From positions 1 through 64,000 of the forward strand of contig JAKFVL010000016.1 of NCBI GenBank assembly GCA_021732215.1: 64,000 bases of DNA, written 5' to 3'. This document shows, piece after piece, positions 60,806 to 64,000 of this stretch. Under the pieces are notes generated by a model, which saw nothing but the letters and a program-made list of their open reading frames with translations, did no database searches and was not told where the DNA came from. Origin of the DNA: Hyphomicrobiales bacterium (GTDB taxonomy: Bacteria; Pseudomonadota; Alphaproteobacteria; Rhizobiales; Xanthobacteraceae). How positions within the stretch are numbered: the stretch's first letter is position 1; the number at the start of each line of letters is the position of its first letter. Position numbers and translations under genes: made by a program.

Positions 60806-60819
60806 TTAGAATCATTCAA
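60806..60819. promoter_or_regulatory. Possible Irr/Fur-type iron box
   Basis: TTAGAATCATTCAA, with GAAT-C-ATTC as its perfect core, resembles the iron-control element (Irr) and Fur boxes of Rhizobiales. It lies about 105 bases upstream of the siderophore receptor start, in AT-rich DNA. The rest of 60701-61084 holds no gene. Confidence 0.5.
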
Positions 60820-60832
60820 GAGTTTGATAAAA

Positions 60833-60846
60833 GGTATTATAATACC
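60833..60846. promoter_or_regulatory. Perfect AT-rich palindrome upstream of the siderophore receptor
   Basis: GGTATTATAATACC is a 14-base perfect palindrome, 14 bases from the iron-box-like site. It may be an operator or part of a promoter. Confidence 0.4.
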
Positions 60847-61084
60847 CAATATGAGGCGATGCAGCAGCGTCTTGATTGCCGGTCAAACCTGCTGAATCCA
60901 GCTTAATATGCGGCGTTTTAGCACACCTTTTCTATGCTCTGAACGCATGGACAAAAGGCTAATTCGCAAAAAACCTAAAGGCACTGCCCACGATTTAGGG
61001 AAGCGGCTCCTGGGTTATCGGGTCGGGAGACCGGACCTCGAGCGCTGTTCTCGCCGCTCGGTGCGGTGTTAGAACGCCGGCTAT

Positions 61085-61171
61085 GCGGACGTGGCGAAAC
61101 TGGTAGACGCAAGGGACTTAAAATCCCTCGATGGCAACGTTGTGCGGGTTCGAGTCCCGCCGTCCGCACCA
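61085..61171 (+). tRNA. tRNA-Leu (anticodon TAA)
   Basis: An 87-base class II tRNA. The acceptor GCGGACG pairs with CGTCCGC, CCA is encoded, and the anticodon stem-loop GGGACTTAAAATCCC carries TAA. The long variable arm GGCAACGTT fits tRNA-Leu. It ends 3 bases before the convergent gene at 61175. Confidence 0.97.
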
Positions 61172-61174
61172 GTG

Positions 61175-61576
61175 CTATCGGATATCCTGCCGATAGGACT
61201 TCGAGACGATGGTCCAGCCCTCGCTCAATTTCATGAACACCAGATAGTCGGTGAAATAACGCGGCGGCAACTGGCATCGCAGCTTCACGAATGCCGTGCC
61301 TTCGTCGGACTTGTCGACAGTGACGACGAAATCCTCACGCGGCTGGTTCTGCGATTTCCCTGACGGCCGGTTCCTGACGCGCTCGAGCCAGTCCGGGACC
61401 GTGAGGATTTTCAGTTTGCCGTCTTCGGTCCAGCGCAAATCGGCGCTTGCGTCGAACGCGGCTGCGAGCTTGCTCGTGTCGCCTTCATAAAGACCATCCA
61501 GATAGAGGCCGATGACGGACTCCAGCGTAGAGCGATCGTGCGTCGTCTGCTTCTGCGCCATTGCCACTTGAGCCAT
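61175..61576 (-). CDS. Lumazine-binding-like (NTF2-fold) protein, 133 aa
   Basis: An NTF2-like fold (PF12893 type): STLESVIGLYLDGLYEGDTSKLAAAFDASADLRW and DYLVFMKLSEGWTIVSKSY. Such proteins bind or transform small ligands; no catalytic residue can be assigned. GGGAGG precedes ATG 61576. It is divergent from the enoyl-CoA hydratase gene. Confidence 0.85.
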   Translation of the reverse strand: MAQVAMAQKQTTHDRSTLESVIGLYLDGLYEGDTSKLAAAFDASADLRWTEDGKLKILTVPDWLERVRNRPSGKSQNQPREDFVVTVDKSDEGTAFVKLRCQLPPRYFTDYLVFMKLSEGWTIVSKSYRQDIR

Positions 61577-61727
61577 GGTTGTCCTCCCTTTGTTTTACGG
61601 CCGCGCGCAACCTTAACGGATCGGCTGGCCGTCCGCTATCCATCGATCAAATCGAGGCTGGACGTTTCACGCATCACACGATCACAATTCGGGAACAACA
61701 ACATAAGGCACGAGGGAGACGCGACAG

Positions 61728-62618
61728 ATGGCCACCGAGACCATTGCCACCGAGATCAGGGACCGAATCCTGACGATCACGCTGAACCGTCCGGACAAGC
61801 TCAACGCCTTCAACGCGACGATGCAGCGCGAACTGATCGAGGCGTTCGACGCCGCCGACCGCAACGACGAGGTGCGCGTCGTCATCGTCACCGGCGCGGG
61901 GCGCGGCTTCTGCGCCGGCGCGGACCTCTCCTCCGGCGCCGATACGTTCGACCGCGACGCGCGGCGCGGCCCGGTGAAACGCAACGCCGACGGCAAGGTC
62001 GATTACAGCGATCCGAACGTGCGCGATGGCGGCGGTCAGGTGACATTGCGCATCTTCAAGTCCGTCAAGCCGGTGATCGCCGCCGTGAACGGGCCCGCGG
62101 TCGGCATCGGCGTCACCATGCAGCTGCCGATGGATATCCGCATCGCCTCCGAGGATGCGCGTTTCGGTTTTGTGTTTTCGCGGCGCGGCATCGTGCCGGA
62201 GGCGGCCTCGAGCTGGTTCCTCCCGCGCATCGTCGGGATTTCGCAGGCGCTGGAATGGACCTACAGCGGCCGCGTGTTTTCCGCGCAGGAAGCGCTCGCC
62301 GGACGGCTCGTCAGCAAGGTGGTGCCGCCCGCCGAGCTGATCCCGGCTGCGCGCGCGATCGCCAGGGAGATCGTCGACAACACCGCGCCGGTGTCGGTCG
62401 CGCTGATTCGCCAGATGATGTGGCGCATGCTCGGCGCTGACGATCCGATGGAAGCCCACAAGATCGATAGCCGCGGCATCTACGAGCGCGGCCGCTCGGC
62501 CGACGTCAAGGAAGGCGTGGTGTCGTTTCTGGAGAAGCGTCCGGCGAAATTCGGCGACAAGGTCAGCAATGACATGCCGCCCTATTACCCGTGGTGGGAC
62601 GAGCGCGGATACAAGTAA
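61728..62618 (+). CDS. Enoyl-CoA hydratase/isomerase (crotonase) family protein
   Basis: A 296-residue crotonase. The oxyanion-hole segments are GAGRGFCAGADLS (56-68) and AAVNGPAVGIGVT (118-130), and Glu158 in RGIVPEAASSWF is at a catalytic position. A loop of about 30 residues (75-105) is longer than in classical hydratases. It acts on acyl-CoA thioesters; the exact step is unknown. ATG 61728 fits the family. Confidence 0.94.
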   Translation: MATETIATEIRDRILTITLNRPDKLNAFNATMQRELIEAFDAADRNDEVRVVIVTGAGRGFCAGADLSSGADTFDRDARRGPVKRNADGKVDYSDPNVRDGGGQVTLRIFKSVKPVIAAVNGPAVGIGVTMQLPMDIRIASEDARFGFVFSRRGIVPEAASSWFLPRIVGISQALEWTYSGRVFSAQEALAGRLVSKVVPPAELIPAARAIAREIVDNTAPVSVALIRQMMWRMLGADDPMEAHKIDSRGIYERGRSADVKEGVVSFLEKRPAKFGDKVSNDMPPYYPWWDERGYK

Positions 62619-62621
62619 AGG

Positions 62622-63299
62622 CTAATCGCCGCGGAATACGCTCTCGACAGACCATTGCCCGGGTGGCTCGCAGTGAAGCTGCCAATATCGCTCGGCAATG
62701 CGCGCAGGATCGAAAGCACCACCGGGCTCGACCTGCCCGGCAATGGTCACGGTGGCGACGTGCACATTGTCGGGTCGCAATTCCTCCGCCATGACGAAGG
62801 TCAGTGCGCGCAAGGCTGACTTCCCTGCGGTCAGCGACGAAACGCCCTTCCCATATTGCGGATTGAGGGACAGTCCACCGCCGGTGAACAGCACGCTGCC
62901 GGCCCCTGCGGTTTTCATCGCCGGATAGACCGCTTGCGCACAGGCAAGCGCGCCCGTGACCGACAGCGCCAGATCACGGCCGAACAGCGCAGGATCGATA
63001 TCCATGGACGGGCACTCTCGCCAGAGGGCGGCATTGTAGACGAGGACGCTCACGGCCCCGAGATCATGTTTGATGCTGTCGAATACAACCGGAATCCGGG
63101 CGGCGTCGCTGAGGTCGGCTGCGTATCCTTTTGCCACGCCTCCGTCGGCGGCAATCAGCCCGGCGACCCGATCGATTTCGGTTTGCCGTCGCGCGACGAG
63201 CGCGATCGCAAAGCCTTCTTGGGCAAACTTGCGCGCGACCGCAAAACCAACGCCCGGCCCGGCCCCGGCCACGCAACAAACGCCCTTGATCGCCGTCAT
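62622..63299 (-). CDS. SDR family protein lacking the catalytic Tyr
   Basis: A 225-residue SDR fold with GAGPGVG at 12-18 and YNAALW for the NNAG segment. The usual YxxxK is replaced by LTAGK, and the catalytic Ser position is in FTGGGLSL, so classical proton transfer is missing. The protein may bind cofactor without standard dehydrogenase activity, or use different residues. It lies 15 bases downstream of the SnoaL-like gene, same strand. Confidence 0.88.
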   Translation of the reverse strand: MTAIKGVCCVAGAGPGVGFAVARKFAQEGFAIALVARRQTEIDRVAGLIAADGGVAKGYAADLSDAARIPVVFDSIKHDLGAVSVLVYNAALWRECPSMDIDPALFGRDLALSVTGALACAQAVYPAMKTAGAGSVLFTGGGLSLNPQYGKGVSSLTAGKSALRALTFVMAEELRPDNVHVATVTIAGQVEPGGAFDPARIAERYWQLHCEPPGQWSVESVFRGD

Positions 63300-63314
63300 G
63301 ACCGCCCGCTGCCG

Positions 63315-63749
63315 CTACTTCAGGATCAATGGCGTGAGTATCGGCGCCATCAGCATCTCGAACTCCAGGTTGGTGGCTGAAACGATGTTTTCAACGATCA
63401 GCCCGTTCCGAAGCCGTGCAACGTGCATCTCATCAAACAGGATGACGCGATTGGTGGCCGCCAAACCGAAGAATTCCTTTGTGTGACGCTGCCGCGAATG
63501 AAACCGGGTGACGACCCGGTCGCCGGCCGCGAACTGATCAATGATGGCAAGCGGCCCTTCGGCCGGAAACGCATCGACGAAAGCGGCAACGATTGCCTTG
63601 TATTCCTCGCGGCCTTCGATCGGACCCGTGGGCTTCAATCCCGTGATGCCTTTGACTGACGGATCGAGGGTGTCATCGGCCGCCGCAAGATCACCCTTTC
63701 CGAGAAAATCGATGGTGAAGCGGCGAATGACAGAAATATGATCGGCCAT
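63315..63749 (-). CDS. SnoaL-like/ester cyclase family protein
   Basis: A 144-residue NTF2-fold protein with the SnoaL pattern: RFTIDFLGKGDLAAADDTLDPSVKG and IDQFAAGDRVVTRFHSRQRHTKEFFGLAATN. Relatives cyclise polyketides or hydrolyse small esters; most have no known substrate. It heads a two-gene unit with the SDR and is divergent from the LysR gene. Confidence 0.9.
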   Translation of the reverse strand: MADHISVIRRFTIDFLGKGDLAAADDTLDPSVKGITGLKPTGPIEGREEYKAIVAAFVDAFPAEGPLAIIDQFAAGDRVVTRFHSRQRHTKEFFGLAATNRVILFDEMHVARLRNGLIVENIVSATNLEFEMLMAPILTPLILK

Positions 63750-63809
63750 CTGATGTCCTCCGTGAGCGAAACACTAGTCAGCAGCGGCGGCAGCATCTAT
63801 GCGGTCGAA

Positions 63810-63826
63810 ACGATAGTCGCTATCGT
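63810..63826. promoter_or_regulatory. Probable LysR operator, inverted repeat
   Basis: ACGATAG and CTATCGT are perfect 7-base arms around TCG. The palindrome lies 8 bases before the LysR start codon and 61 bases from the SnoaL gene start, as expected for divergent LysR control. Confidence 0.65.
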
Positions 63827-63834
63827 GCCTGTCG

Positions 63835-64000
63835 ATGAACCTGGCCGCACTCGATCTTCATCTGCTTGTTGCATTCGAGGCGTTGTACGAAGCGCGCAAC
63901 GTGACGCGCGCGGCCGAACGGCTCGGCATCGGCCAGCCAGCCACGAGCGCGTCTCTTGCCAGGTTGAGGGAAATTTTCGGCGATCCGCTCTTCGTTCGTG
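63835..64000 (+). CDS. LysR family transcriptional regulator, N-terminal part (cut by window edge)
   Basis: The first 55 residues show the LysR winged helix-turn-helix: MNLAALDLHLLVAFEALYEA, then RNVTRAAERLGIGQPATSASLARLREIFGDPLFVR, with the recognition helix intact. The ligand domain is beyond the window. It is divergent from the SnoaL-SDR pair and probably controls them. Confidence 0.95.
   Translation, partial: MNLAALDLHLLVAFEALYEARNVTRAAERLGIGQPATSASLARLREIFGDPLFVR

Noticed and set aside
1-64000. Prophage, insertion sequence, integrase or CRISPR array
   Set aside because: No transposase, integrase, phage structural gene, or set of regularly spaced identical repeats was found. Tandem repeats at 10931 and 55960 have no unique spacers.

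Overview
The window reads as a chromosomal segment of a high-GC alphaproteobacterium, most likely the Bradyrhizobium/Rhodopseudomonas/Afipia group (Nitrobacteraceae, Hyphomicrobiales). This rests on the gene families (DUF2336, DUF3126, BTLCP-type transglutaminase-like peptidase, PAS_5, two-domain PilZ, NDUFS6-like zinc finger), on CtrA-type TTAA-N7-TTAA motifs, and on several families of intergenic inverted repeats typical of these genomes. No phage, transposase, integrase or CRISPR array was seen. The genus is inferred, not proven.

Layout. 1-10 kb: the 5' end of tuf, a serine hydrolase, two SDR oxidoreductases, a histidine phosphatase, an EamA exporter, an acyl-CoA dehydrogenase with its aminoglycoside-phosphotransferase-like partner, and an MFS transporter. 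10-17.5 kb: tRNA-Gly, an EthD-like gene, the dTDP-rhamnose genes rfbD-rfbA, an SDR, a protein built of three tandem GAF-like units, tRNA-Tyr, rlmB, two exported proteins and tRNA-Thr. 17.5-24.9 kb: a cobalamin riboswitch driving a BtuB-like TonB receptor, a TPR protein, a GST, NAD kinase, and a response regulator/Hpt pair. 24.9-31.4 kb: DUF2336, a lytic transglycosylase-like protein, hisI, folE, an IscU-like scaffold with an altered third ligand, a ClpP-fold exported protein, yidD and a DUF3574 lipoprotein.

31.4-43.3 kb: an MFS transporter, thrS, a nitroreductase, two hydrolases (one a patatin), a CBS protein, a rhomboid protease, then PAS_5, PilZ and BTLCP genes with CtrA-like boxes and large palindromes. 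43.3-46.7 kb: a GntR/EctD-like dioxygenase/COG4091 dehydrogenase cluster, with a perfect 23-bp palindrome next to the regulator and a different interspersed repeat at each junction. 46.7-58 kb: a sulfite-oxidase-like enzyme with a membrane partner, an HpcH/HpaI aldolase, a gamma-carbonic anhydrase homologue, cysE and several unknown membrane proteins. 58-64 kb: an FAD monooxygenase, a siderophore-type TonB receptor with an Irr/Fur-like upstream site, tRNA-Leu, enoyl-CoA hydratase, an SDR lacking its catalytic Tyr, a SnoaL-like protein, and the start of a LysR regulator whose probable operator lies beside it.

How the genes relate. Most of the window is ordinary housekeeping and catabolic sequence. 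The least explained signals are small or regulatory: a 35-codon frame with a very strong ribosome binding site that runs through an intrinsic terminator (about 40.2 kb) and whose SD-start segment recurs exactly at 42.8 kb; a 35-codon frame convergent with the siderophore receptor (58.3 kb); tandem 15-bp and 16-bp repeats abutting start or stop codons; a hairpin enclosing the Shine-Dalgarno sequence of the carbonic anhydrase homologue; a set of CtrA-like boxes near signalling genes; and the triple GAF-like protein.
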